Assembly: GCA_041480065.1 (NCBI GenBank)
Contig: JBGOZF010000016.1
Span: forward strand, 1-64,000
From: Fen-999 sp041480065
GTDB taxonomy: Bacteria; Pseudomonadota; Gammaproteobacteria; Burkholderiales; Rhodocyclaceae
Length of the DNA: 64,000 nt
Direction of reading: 5' to 3'
Both the position numbers and the translations under genes were made by a program. Below are positions 53,490 to 63,900 of the stretch, piece after piece (within the stretch, counting starts at the first letter, position 1; every line of letters starts with the position of its first letter). The notes under the pieces are model-generated. The model was not told where the DNA came from. It did no database searches and saw only the letters and a program-made list of their open reading frames with translations.

Positions 53490-53518
53490 TTGTACCCCTA
53501 TTGATTTGTTAGCATAAT
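53490..53518 (+). promoter_or_regulatory. Predicted promoter of the peptidase gene
   Basis: TTGTAC (53490-53495) and CATAAT (53513-53518) with a 17-base spacer lie in an AT-rich gap. A second overlapping pair (TTGATT 53501-53506 and TATATT 53523-53528, spacer 16) is equally plausible. Either would serve the gene at 53587. Confidence 0.5.
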
Positions 53519-53527
53519 CATCTATAT

Positions 53528-53563
53528 TAAAGTTTGCGGCGCTAAAGCCGATGTTAAACTTTA
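53528..53563. promoter_or_regulatory. Inverted repeat in the peptidase 5' region
   Basis: TAAAGTTT (53528-53535) and AAACTTTA (53556-53563) form a perfect eight-base inverted repeat around the smaller palindrome GGC-GCTAAA-GCC. It overlaps the likely transcription start and could be an operator or a hairpin in the 5' leader. Confidence 0.5.
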
Positions 53564-53586
53564 GTGATACTGCAACGGAGGGGTGC

Positions 53587-54570
53587 ATGAGAAAGGCCTT
53601 GATCCTGCTGATGGCCGTAGTCGGCCTGTCCTTCGGAATCGCTGCCGGCGATTCCGTGGCAGCAACCGGCACGCAGAGCAGCGTTAGCAAGCGGCACGTG
53701 AAGGAGAAGAAGGCCGCGGCAAAGATGCACGTCACGATAAGGCATCACAAGAAATCGAAGCACAAGCAGCTTGCCTCGAACGAGGACTCGACGGTGGCGG
53801 CTGATGGCCATGATCCGGTTCTGCGCTCGGCATCGGCGCTGGTCACCGATCAGTCGAACGGCGCGGTCCTGTTCGAGAAGAACGCCGGCGCGGTGGTGCC
53901 GATCGCATCCATTTCGAAGCTGATGACGGCCATGGTCGTCCTCGATGCGAAGCCCGGCCTGAACGACCTGTTGACCATCGAGCAGGACGACGTCGATACC
54001 CTCAAGGGTTCCCACTCGCATCTCAGGGTTGGCAGTCAACTTACTCGCGAGGAAATGCTGCGCCTGGCCCTGATGGCTTCGGAGAACCGCGCTGCCTCGT
54101 CCCTCTCACGCAATTACCCCGGCGGCCGTCAGGCTTTCGTCGCTGCCATGAACGGCAAGGCGCGCTCGCTCGGGCTGACGGAAACCCACTTCGAGGATCC
54201 GACCGGGCTTACGTCCGCCAATGTTTCCAGCGCGCGCGATTTGACGGGGCTGGTTGCTGCCGCGCATGAATACCCGCTGATCCGCGAGTTCACCACCACG
54301 CCCGAGTACGAGGTGACCGTCGCCGGGCGGCCGCGCATGTTCCACAACACCAACAAGCTGGTGGGCAGTGCCGAATGGAACATCGGCCTTTCCAAGACGG
54401 GCTACATCAGCGAAGCCGGCAAATGCCTGGTGATGCAGGCCTGGGTCAGGAACAAACCGACCATCATCGTGCTGCTCGATTCCGCAGGCAAGCTGACGCG
54501 CATCGGCGACGCCAATCGCATCCGCCGCTGGATCGAACACGCCTCGCTGGCGCAGGGCCAGACGACCTGA
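53587..54570 (+). CDS. pbpG: D-alanyl-D-alanine endopeptidase/carboxypeptidase (PBP7-like)
   Basis: A 327-residue periplasmic peptidoglycan peptidase of the S11 family. The signal peptide (MRKALILLMAVVGLSFGIAA) is followed by an unusual Lys/His-rich linker (about 35-61, including KRHVKEKK and IRHHKKSKHK). The catalytic domain has SISK (108-111), SEN (165-167) and KTG (270-272). It cleaves D-Ala-meso-DAP crosslinks or terminal D-Ala. GGAGGGG precedes the ATG. No C-terminal amphipathic anchor is evident, which favours PBP7 over PBP5/6. Confidence 0.92.
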   Translation: MRKALILLMAVVGLSFGIAAGDSVAATGTQSSVSKRHVKEKKAAAKMHVTIRHHKKSKHKQLASNEDSTVAADGHDPVLRSASALVTDQSNGAVLFEKNAGAVVPIASISKLMTAMVVLDAKPGLNDLLTIEQDDVDTLKGSHSHLRVGSQLTREEMLRLALMASENRAASSLSRNYPGGRQAFVAAMNGKARSLGLTETHFEDPTGLTSANVSSARDLTGLVAAAHEYPLIREFTTTPEYEVTVAGRPRMFHNTNKLVGSAEWNIGLSKTGYISEAGKCLVMQAWVRNKPTIIVLLDSAGKLTRIGDANRIRRWIEHASLAQGQTT

Positions 54571-54579
54571 TCTATTGGT

Positions 54580-55368
54580 CTACTTGCCGGGCCTGATGTG
54601 GCCGATGGCTATCGAGATGCCGTCGGCCGTCGTCTTCAGCAAGGCCGCCCATTCCGGGTTGTAGCGATCGGCGGGCGCCGATACCGACAAGCCGGCGACC
54701 AACTCCCCTGAATCGTCCCTGATTGGCGCGGCGACGCAACGCAGGCCCTGTTCGATTTCCTCGTTGTCGTAGGCGACGCCGTGGCGGCGTACTCTTTCTA
54801 TTTCCTTTTCCAGGGCGGGCAGCGCGGTGATCGAGGTGGCCGTGAATCCCGGCAGTCCGGTTCGGCGCGCGTACTCGCGCAGCTTGTCGCGGCTGTCCTC
54901 GGCCAGATAGAGCTTGCCGGCTGCGGTGACATGCAGGGGCGCCCGGGCCCCGACCAGATGCACCACGCGTATCGAGGAACGTCCGCTTGACGTACGTTCG
55001 ACGTAGACGATCTCGTCGCCCTGGCGCACGCCCAGATTGACGCTTTCGCCGATCTGTTCATGCAACTGCTGCATCGGCGCTATCGCCGAATCGCGAATGT
55101 TGATGCGCGACTTGACCAGGTTGCCGAGTTCCAGCAGCCGGATGCCGAGTCGGTAGGTTCCAGGCTCCGCGCGCTCGACGAATCCCGTTGCCGACATGGC
55201 GGCCAGGATGCGATGGGCCGTCGAAGGATGCAGCCCGGTCTCCAGTGCCAGTTGCTTCAGGCTCACGGGATCGTGATAGTACGAAAGCACGTCGAGCAGT
55301 TTCATCATCCGCTCGATGACCTGGATAGGATTCTTGCTTTCGGCGACCTGCGGTGCAGGGAAAGACAT
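54580..55368 (-). CDS. IclR-family transcriptional regulator
   Basis: A 262-residue IclR regulator. The winged helix-turn-helix (about 15-75) contains SLKQLALETGLHPSTAHRIL. The C-terminal effector domain (about 85-255) includes GARAPLHVTAAGKLYLAEDS and the pocket segment CVAAPIRDDSGELVAGLSVS. It is divergent from lutAB and most likely controls them in response to a hydroxyacid or its product. The start MSFPAPQV has GAGG upstream. Confidence 0.93.
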   Translation of the reverse strand: MSFPAPQVAESKNPIQVIERMMKLLDVLSYYHDPVSLKQLALETGLHPSTAHRILAAMSATGFVERAEPGTYRLGIRLLELGNLVKSRINIRDSAIAPMQQLHEQIGESVNLGVRQGDEIVYVERTSSGRSSIRVVHLVGARAPLHVTAAGKLYLAEDSRDKLREYARRTGLPGFTATSITALPALEKEIERVRRHGVAYDNEEIEQGLRCVAAPIRDDSGELVAGLSVSAPADRYNPEWAALLKTTADGISIAIGHIRPGK

Positions 55369-55408
55369 GGGCTCGGCCTCCTGGATGGCGGTAGAAGTAT
55401 GCCACAAT

Positions 55409-55421
55409 GCGGAACGTCCGC
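55409..55421. promoter_or_regulatory. Candidate IclR operator
   Basis: The 79-base divergent gap between the regulator and lutA contains the perfect palindrome GCGGA-ACG-TCCGC. IclR proteins bind short dyads of this size near promoters of divergent genes. The assignment is positional. Confidence 0.4.
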
Positions 55422-55447
55422 GCTGTCGATAATCACAGGAGAAACAC

Positions 55448-56173
55448 TTGCGCGTTGCGCTGTTCGTCACTTGCCTCGTTGATATGATGCGTCCGCGCAT
55501 CGGCTTTGCCACCCTCCGGCTGCTCGAAGCCGCCGGCTGCGAAGTCGTGGTGCCGGAGACGCAAACCTGTTGCGGCCAGCCGGCATTCAACGGCGGCGAC
55601 CGCGCTTCTGCCGCGGCCCTGGCGAAGAAGGTGATCGCCGAGTTCGAAGGATACGACTATGTGGTGGCGCCCTCTGGGTCCTGCGCCGACCACATCCGCA
55701 ACCAATACCCGGGCCTCCTTGCCGATGATCCGGCATGGCACGGCCGCGCCGTCGCCCTGGCGCCACGGGTATTCGAACTGACCGATTTCCTGGTCAACGT
55801 CGCGCGCATGGAGCAACCGCCCGGCGGTTTCCGCGGCAGTATCACCTACCACGACTCCTGCGCCGGCCTGCGCAGCCTGGGGATCAAGAGCCAGCCTCGG
55901 CAACTGCTTTCCCGCATGCCGGGCCTGGAGCTCAAGGAGATGGAAGCTGCGGAGGAATGCTGCGGCTTCGGCGGCACCTTCTCGGTGAAGTTCGGCGAGG
56001 TGTCGGCCGCCATTGCCGAACGCAAGTGCGCCAGGGCCATGTCGAGTGGCGCCGACGCCATCGTCGGCGGCGACCTCGGCTGCCTGCTCAGCATCGAGGG
56101 CAAGCTGCGCCGCATGGGCGACGACAGGACCCGCGTGCTGCACATTGCCGAAGTGCTGGCCGGAGAGAAGTAA
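55448..56173 (+). CDS. lutA: L-lactate dehydrogenase complex protein, CCG-domain subunit
   Basis: A 241-residue LutA/YkgE protein with two CCG domains (CCGQPAFNGG near residue 38 and CCGFGGTFSV near residue 170) that hold a non-cubane iron-sulfur cofactor, as in heterodisulfide reductase subunit B. With LutB and LutC it oxidises L-lactate to pyruvate. The TTG start is supported by AGGAG seven to eight bases upstream and by exact alignment of the N-terminus RVALFVTCLVD. lutB starts at the lutA stop. Confidence 0.94.
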   Translation: MRVALFVTCLVDMMRPRIGFATLRLLEAAGCEVVVPETQTCCGQPAFNGGDRASAAALAKKVIAEFEGYDYVVAPSGSCADHIRNQYPGLLADDPAWHGRAVALAPRVFELTDFLVNVARMEQPPGGFRGSITYHDSCAGLRSLGIKSQPRQLLSRMPGLELKEMEAAEECCGFGGTFSVKFGEVSAAIAERKCARAMSSGADAIVGGDLGCLLSIEGKLRRMGDDRTRVLHIAEVLAGEK

Positions 56174-57579
56174 TGCAGATCCGCTCCATGAAGTTCAAGG
56201 CCAATGCCGCCGCATCGCTGGCCAACCCGGTGCTCCAGGCCAATCTGCGCACCTCCAAGAGCAAGTTCGTCGACAAGCGTGCGGCCGCCATCGTCGAGAT
56301 CGATGATTTCGAAGGCACCCGCGAAGCCGCGCGGCAGGTGCGCGACCGCGTGCTGAAGGACCTCGACCTCTGGCTCGAGAAATTCGAAACCGCCGCCACG
56401 GCGCGCGGTGCCAAGGTGCTGTGGGCGAAGGACGGCGCCGAGATCTGCCGTCACGTCGCCGAGATCGCGCGCCGGCATAGCGTGAAGAAGGCCGTCAAAT
56501 CGAAGTCCATGCTCTCCGAGGAAGCGGGCCTCAACCAGGCGCTGGAAGCAGCCGGCATACAGCCGGTGGAGACCGATCTGGGCGAATACATACTCCAGAT
56601 CAACGACAACGAACCGCCCTCGCACATCATCGCGCCGGTCGTCCACAAGAGCCTCGACGAGGTCGCCGACCTCTTCGAGCGCACGCACAAGAAGCCGCGC
56701 AAGACCGACATCCCGGAACTCACGCGCGAAGCTCGCGAGGCGCTGCGCGAGCACTTCCTGACCGCCGACATGGGCATTTCCGGCGGTAACTTCCTGGTCG
56801 CCGAGACCGGCTCGGTTGCCCTGGTGACCAACGAAGGCAACGGTCGCATGGTCACCACGCTGCCGCGCGTGCATGTGGTCGTCACCGGCATCGAGAAGGT
56901 GATTCCGACGCTCGAAGACCTGTCGCTGCTCTTGCGTCTTCTCACGCGCTCGGCCACCGGCCAGTCGATCTCGAACTACGTGTCGCTGCTCACCGGCGTC
57001 AAGCAAGGCGATGAATCCGATGGCCCGGAACATCTGTACTTCATCCTCGTCGACAACGGTCGAGCCGACGTCGTCGGGTCGGAGTTCCAGGAGATGCTGC
57101 GCTGCATACGCTGCGGCGCCTGCATGAACCACTGCCCGGTCTACCAGACCATCGGCGGCCACGCCTACGGCTGGGTCTATCCGGGGCCGATGGGCTCGGT
57201 GCTGACGCCGCTCTTCGCCGGCATGGACAAGGCCCTCGATCTGCCGCATGCCGCGACGCTGTGCAACCAGTGCGGTGTCGTCTGTCCGGTGAAGATCCCG
57301 CTGCCGGAACTGCTGCGCCGGCTGCGCGAGAAGCAGGTCGAGACGAAGCTGCGACCGTTGACCGAGCGCCTTGCCTTCAAGGCCTGGGCCTGGGTCGCGG
57401 CGCGACCGAAACTCTACGCGCTCGCCACCTGGTTCGGCGTGCGCTATCTCAACTGGCTTGCCGACGGGCGCGACCGCATCGGCGTGCTTTCCGCAGCGCC
57501 GGAATGGACGCTGGGACGGGATTTCCCGGCGCCCGAGGGGCGTACTTTCCGCGAGTTGTACCGGACGGGCAAGCGCTAA
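56173..57579 (+). CDS. lutB: L-lactate dehydrogenase complex protein, iron-sulfur subunit
   Basis: A 468-residue LutB/YkgF protein. The N-terminal LUD-type domain (SKSMLSEEAGLNQALEAAGI, ETDLGEYILQ, GISGGNFLVAETGSVALVTN) is followed by a ferredoxin domain. The first cluster motif is CIRCGACMNHCP and the second is CNQCGVVCPVKIP. The C-terminus contains the DUF3390-type extension. It passes electrons from lactate oxidation to the respiratory chain. A dispersed repeat element begins 13 bases after its stop. Confidence 0.95.
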   Translation: MQIRSMKFKANAAASLANPVLQANLRTSKSKFVDKRAAAIVEIDDFEGTREAARQVRDRVLKDLDLWLEKFETAATARGAKVLWAKDGAEICRHVAEIARRHSVKKAVKSKSMLSEEAGLNQALEAAGIQPVETDLGEYILQINDNEPPSHIIAPVVHKSLDEVADLFERTHKKPRKTDIPELTREAREALREHFLTADMGISGGNFLVAETGSVALVTNEGNGRMVTTLPRVHVVVTGIEKVIPTLEDLSLLLRLLTRSATGQSISNYVSLLTGVKQGDESDGPEHLYFILVDNGRADVVGSEFQEMLRCIRCGACMNHCPVYQTIGGHAYGWVYPGPMGSVLTPLFAGMDKALDLPHAATLCNQCGVVCPVKIPLPELLRRLREKQVETKLRPLTERLAFKAWAWVAARPKLYALATWFGVRYLNWLADGRDRIGVLSAAPEWTLGRDFPAPEGRTFRELYRTGKR

Positions 57580-57591
57580 TCGTGCGGAAAG

Positions 57592-57730
57592 CATTTACAC
57601 CGCAAAGGACGCAGAGGACGCCAAGGAAAACAAGCGACTGGACTTCGGAATCGACACACCGTCTGGGCGGTATCCGATTTGTCCTCGATCTGGCCTTCCT
57701 TTGCGTCCTCTGCGTTCCTTGCGGTGAATG
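57592..57730. repeat. Dispersed inverted-repeat element, copy 3 (complete)
   Basis: About 139 bases with near-perfect terminal inverted repeats of roughly 36 bases. The left arm contains ACCGCAAAGGACGCAGAGGA, and the right arm TCCTCTGCGTTCCTTGCGGT. The arms enclose about 66 bases. It folds as one long hairpin between lutB and the following dehydrogenase gene and supplies the DNA just before the latter's start. Confidence 0.85.
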
Positions 57731-57748
57731 AACTGGGGTTCTTGCCTA

Positions 57749-58696
57749 GTGGAACGCATCGTCTACCTCGAAAAGGATTCCATCCGCGCCGAGGTGCGGC
57801 GGCCCGCATTCGCGCACGTCTGGCAGGAATTTCCGCGTACCGGACCGGACGAGGTCTTCGAGCGCGTCAAGGATGCCAACATCATCATCGTCAACAAGGT
57901 CGTGCTTGCCGGCGATTTGTTGGCGCGCTTGCCGAATCTGAAGCTGATCGCCGAGGCCGCCACCGGCACCGACAACATCGACCTCGCCTGGTGCCGGCAG
58001 CACAAGCTGCCGGTGACCAACATCCGCGGCTACGCGGCGCAGACCGTGCCCGAGCATGTACTGATGATGGTGCTGGCGCTGCGTCGGCAGTTGCTGGCCT
58101 ATCGCGCCGATCTGGCCGCCGGCAAGTGGCAGCGGTCGCCGCAGTTCTGTTTCTTCGATCATCCGATTCGCGACTTGCATGGTTCGACGCTCGGCCTGAT
58201 CGGCCGCGGATCGCTCGGCCAGGGCGTCGCCCGGCTGGCGGAGGCGTTCGGCATGCGCGTGATCTGGGGCGAGCGCAAGGGTGCCGCTGCCGTGCGCGAA
58301 GGCTACGTCTCGTTCGCGCAACTGCTGGCCGAGGCGGATGTCATCTCACTGCACTGCCCGCTGGACGCGGAAACGCGCGGCATGATCGGCGCTGCGGAAC
58401 TCTCGGCCATGAAGCGCGAGGCGATACTCATCAACACCGCCCGCGGTGGCCTGGTCGACGAAGCCGCGCTGGCGCAAGCGCTGAAAGAAGGCCGAATCGC
58501 GGGCGCCGGGTTCGATGTGCTCTCGAAGGAGCCGCCGCGCGACGGCAATCCGCTGCTGGAATTGAACCTGCCGAACTTCATCCTGATGCCGCATGTCGGC
58601 TGGGCTTCCGACAAGGCCATGCAGACCCTGGCCGATCAATTGATAGCCAATATCGAAGCGTTCGTGCGTGGCGAGGAAAGGAACCGGGTCGTCTGA
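57749..58696 (+). CDS. D-2-hydroxyacid dehydrogenase (glycerate dehydrogenase-like)
   Basis: A 315-residue NAD(P)-dependent dehydrogenase. The Rossmann motif is GLIGRGSLGQGVA. The catalytic residues are Arg in NTARGGLVDE, Glu in LSKEPP and His in MPHVGWAS. It most resembles hydroxypyruvate/glycerate dehydrogenases, but D-lactate cannot be excluded. The GTG at 57749 (MERIVYLEKD) is preferred; an ATG at 57728 falls inside the repeat element. Its place in a lactate-utilisation locus suggests related hydroxyacid metabolism. Confidence 0.9.
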   Translation: MERIVYLEKDSIRAEVRRPAFAHVWQEFPRTGPDEVFERVKDANIIIVNKVVLAGDLLARLPNLKLIAEAATGTDNIDLAWCRQHKLPVTNIRGYAAQTVPEHVLMMVLALRRQLLAYRADLAAGKWQRSPQFCFFDHPIRDLHGSTLGLIGRGSLGQGVARLAEAFGMRVIWGERKGAAAVREGYVSFAQLLAEADVISLHCPLDAETRGMIGAAELSAMKREAILINTARGGLVDEAALAQALKEGRIAGAGFDVLSKEPPRDGNPLLELNLPNFILMPHVGWASDKAMQTLADQLIANIEAFVRGEERNRVV

Positions 58697-58697
58697 G

Positions 58698-60050
58698 TCA
58701 CACCGGGCCGGCGAGTTCGACCCGATTGCGGCCGAGCGCTTTGGCGCGGTAGAGCGCGTCATCGGCAAGGCTGAGCAAGCCAGGGAACTTGTTGCTGTCC
58801 TGGTTTTCCGCGCATCCGACGGAAACGGTGACGGCGAAGGCATCGCCTTCGAAGCATGCGAAGCATTCCTCCGCGATGCGTTGACGCAGCATCTCTGCCA
58901 GCCGGGCCGCGCCTTCGACCGGCGTGTCCGGCAGCAACACCACGAATTCCTCGCCGCCATAGCGGGCAGGCAGGTCCTGCCGGCGCAATTCACCCCGGAT
59001 CAGTTCGCCGACACGCTTGAGGACGGCATCGCCGGCACCATGACCATAGCGGTCGTTCAAGTGCTTGAAGTGATCGATATCGAGCATCAGCAGCGAGACC
59101 GGCGAGTGGTTGCGCGCCGCGCGATCCAGTTCGCGCGGGCCCTCGTCGAACAGCAGGCGGCGGTTGGGAAGATCGGTCAGGGGGTCGCGGGTGGCGGCGA
59201 ACGCCAGTCGTCGTTCCGCGCCGCGCCGGCGCATGTCCATGTTCTCCTGGATCACCGCAGAGAAGGCGATCAGGCCGGAGATGAAGGCGCTGACGAGGAC
59301 GATGAACAGGCCGAACAACTCCGCCGGTTGCCTGGCCGCAGCGGTGAGCAGCGCATATCCGATCAGGAAGGGGACAACGTAGCCGAGCAGGATCTGGACT
59401 CTGGCGATGCGACCGCCGACCCAAGGACTGAGGATCGAACGCAGGATGCCCCGGTGGGCGCCAGCGAGAAGAATGGCAGCGCCCACCGGCAAGGCCGCGA
59501 CGACCGTGGTCAGGGCCATGCGGCCAAAGAACCTGTCTACCCCGTAGGCGTATCCGGTGATCGAGACCAGAGGAAAGCCCAGCGCGAGAAAGGCCAGCAC
59601 TTGGGCAATGGTGAATCTCCGTTGGCCGTTCAGGATCAGCGCGACGGACAGCAGCACAACCATGGTCGCGGTATTGGTACCCGTGGCGATCGGGGTGCCG
59701 GCGGCCTGACTATCGCGGACGATCCCGTAGAATGGGGTGATGGTGCTCAGCAGATCCTGGTCCAGCGAGATCTCGGCAAGGCGCAGCACGCCGAGCGCCA
59801 ATGCAGCCCCGCCCATGACCGTTGGCAGTCGGCTCCGGCGGCGTGGCCGCCAGCAGAGAATGCCGAAGCCGAGCAAGGCGATGGCGGTGGCCGTCAGCGG
59901 GTGGGTGGCTGGTCCACCGGTTAGCGGGCGGAATAGCCATTCAACGCCGTTCCCGTAGCCAACGGCAAGAATGGCGCAGGCAAAGACGATGCCGGACAGG
60001 CCGAGAGGCCGGACCAGGTTCAAGCCACGACGGACTTGCAGGAAACGCAT
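58698..60050 (-). CDS. Membrane-bound diguanylate cyclase
   Basis: A 450-residue protein with about eight N-terminal helices (to about residue 265), a short coiled linker and a GGDEF domain. The active-site motif is RYGGEEF near residue 365. The product-inhibition I-site RRQD lies exactly five residues before GGEEF, so feedback-regulated synthesis of cyclic di-GMP is predicted. DPLTDLPNRR and MLDIDHFKHLND are also intact. The membrane part resembles MASE-type sensors. It ends one base from the convergent dehydrogenase gene and separates lutC from lutAB. Confidence 0.93.
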   Translation of the reverse strand: MRFLQVRRGLNLVRPLGLSGIVFACAILAVGYGNGVEWLFRPLTGGPATHPLTATAIALLGFGILCWRPRRRSRLPTVMGGAALALGVLRLAEISLDQDLLSTITPFYGIVRDSQAAGTPIATGTNTATMVVLLSVALILNGQRRFTIAQVLAFLALGFPLVSITGYAYGVDRFFGRMALTTVVAALPVGAAILLAGAHRGILRSILSPWVGGRIARVQILLGYVVPFLIGYALLTAAARQPAELFGLFIVLVSAFISGLIAFSAVIQENMDMRRRGAERRLAFAATRDPLTDLPNRRLLFDEGPRELDRAARNHSPVSLLMLDIDHFKHLNDRYGHGAGDAVLKRVGELIRGELRRQDLPARYGGEEFVVLLPDTPVEGAARLAEMLRQRIAEECFACFEGDAFAVTVSVGCAENQDSNKFPGLLSLADDALYRAKALGRNRVELAGPV

Positions 60051-60193
60051 GAGGCCACGCGGGGTTTTGGCTGCGACTGGGATGTTAGCGAAACTTAGGG
60101 CGAAAGCTATACGTGCAGCAACGTAGCACGACCGCCCGGAATACGCCGCAACTGATCTGCGCTAAGGTACACGGCTTGAACGAAGGGGTATCG

Positions 60194-60847
60194 ATGAGCA
60201 ACCGCGAAGACATCATGAGCCGGGTACGCGAGAAGCTTGGCCGCAACACGGAGAACGCCCGCAGCGCCGGCGCCGAGATCGACGCTTGGCTGGCCGCACG
60301 CCAGTCGGGGCCGCGGCCGAGAGTCGCCGGTGATCTGGTCGCGCGTTTTATCGCCAAGTCGGAAGCGCAATCCAGCACCATCGACCTGCTGGCCGAATGG
60401 AACGGGGTTCCGGCTGCGGTGGCCCGCTACCTGGCAGCGAACGCCCTGCCCATGCATGTGGTCGGCTGGCCGCTGCTGTGCGGGCATCCGTGGCAGCAGG
60501 CAGGCATCGTCTTCGAGGCGCGCGGTGCCAGGGAAGGAGATCAGGTGGGAATCACCGGCAGCTACTGCGCCATCGCCGAAACCGGCACCCTGATGCTGCT
60601 TTCCGGCGCCGAGACGCCGGCCTCGGTGAGTCTCCTGCCGGAGACACATGTCGCCGTCGTGGCCGCCTCCCGTATAGTCGCCGGCATGGAGGACGCTTGG
60701 AACCTCGCCCGCGCCGAGTTGTCGCAACTGCCGCGAGCCGTCAATTTCGTTTCCGGCCCCTCCCGTACCGGCGACATCGAGCAGACGATCGTCCTCGGCG
60801 CGCACGGGCCTTACCGCGTTCATGTGATCGTCGTGGGAGGTGCCTAG
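60194..60847 (+). CDS. lutC: LUD-domain lactate utilisation protein
   Basis: A 217-residue LutC/YkgG protein (LUD domain) with the diagnostic GITGSYCAIAETGTLMLLSG and LLPETHVAVVAASRIV. It is the third component of the LutABC lactate oxidase but is displaced about 2.6 kb from lutB, with two other genes between. AAGGGG precedes the ATG. The otsA gene begins 54 bases after its stop. Confidence 0.92.
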   Translation: MSNREDIMSRVREKLGRNTENARSAGAEIDAWLAARQSGPRPRVAGDLVARFIAKSEAQSSTIDLLAEWNGVPAAVARYLAANALPMHVVGWPLLCGHPWQQAGIVFEARGAREGDQVGITGSYCAIAETGTLMLLSGAETPASVSLLPETHVAVVAASRIVAGMEDAWNLARAELSQLPRAVNFVSGPSRTGDIEQTIVLGAHGPYRVHVIVVGGA

Positions 60848-60901
60848 AGGAAGACCGCAGCCCGGTCACAGGGCCGGACAATAATTTGAGGGAGGCGCTT
60901 G

Positions 60902-63136
<2,235 letters not shown>

Positions 63137-63883
63137 ATGCGCACCCGGAAGTTGCTGCAACCGCCAGCGGCCGAGACCGGCTGGGCCTACTTCCTGGATG
63201 TCGACGGCACCTTGCTCGACATCGCCGAGACACCAGGATCCGTCCACGTGGACGCGGCCCTGCTCGACCTCATCGCCCGCCTGTACAAGGCCAGCGATGG
63301 CGCCGTCGCCCTGATCAGCGGCAGGGCGCTGTCCGATCTCGACGAGCGTCTCGGCATGTTGCGCCTGCCCATGGCCGGCCAGCACGGACTCGAGCGGCGC
63401 GACGTCGCCGGCCGGCTCTGGATGCATGCGCCGCCGCCGGAAGCCAAGTGCGCGATCAAGGCGGCCCTGGCGACGGCGCTGGAACGACATCCCGGCTTGC
63501 TGCTCGAAGACAAGGGACTGACGCTGGCCTTGCACTATCGCCGGGCGCCCAGGCTCGCCGGCTATGCGCACCGGATGATGGCGCAACTGGCGGCCGGCGC
63601 CGGCAGCACGCTCGAACTGCAGAAGGGCAAGCGCGTGGTCGAGCTGAAGCCGGCGGGCATCGACAAGGGCACCGCAATCGGCGAGTATCTGGCCGAGCTG
63701 CCTTTCCAGGGCCGGCGGCCGGTGTTCATCGGCGACGACGCCAACGACGAGCACGGCTTCGCCGAGATCAACCGGGCGGGCGGCGTATCGATCAAAGTCG
63801 GTCCGGGTCGCAGTTGCGGGCGCTATCGCCTGGCCAATGTGGCGGCCGTACGGAATTGGCTGGCCGGCGCCTTGACGGGGTAG
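63137..63883 (+). CDS. otsB: Trehalose-6-phosphate phosphatase
   Basis: A 248-residue HAD-superfamily phosphatase that releases trehalose from trehalose-6-phosphate. Motif I FLDVDGTLLDIAETP (near residues 18-32), motif II LISGRA and motif IV GDDANDEHGF are intact. QHGLERRD marks the OtsB family. The ATG follows the otsA stop directly, so the two are coupled. A dispersed repeat starts 17 bases after the stop. Confidence 0.96.
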   Translation: MRTRKLLQPPAAETGWAYFLDVDGTLLDIAETPGSVHVDAALLDLIARLYKASDGAVALISGRALSDLDERLGMLRLPMAGQHGLERRDVAGRLWMHAPPPEAKCAIKAALATALERHPGLLLEDKGLTLALHYRRAPRLAGYAHRMMAQLAAGAGSTLELQKGKRVVELKPAGIDKGTAIGEYLAELPFQGRRPVFIGDDANDEHGFAEINRAGGVSIKVGPGRSCGRYRLANVAAVRNWLAGALTG

Positions 63884-63900
63884 ACATGATTCCGGAAAGA

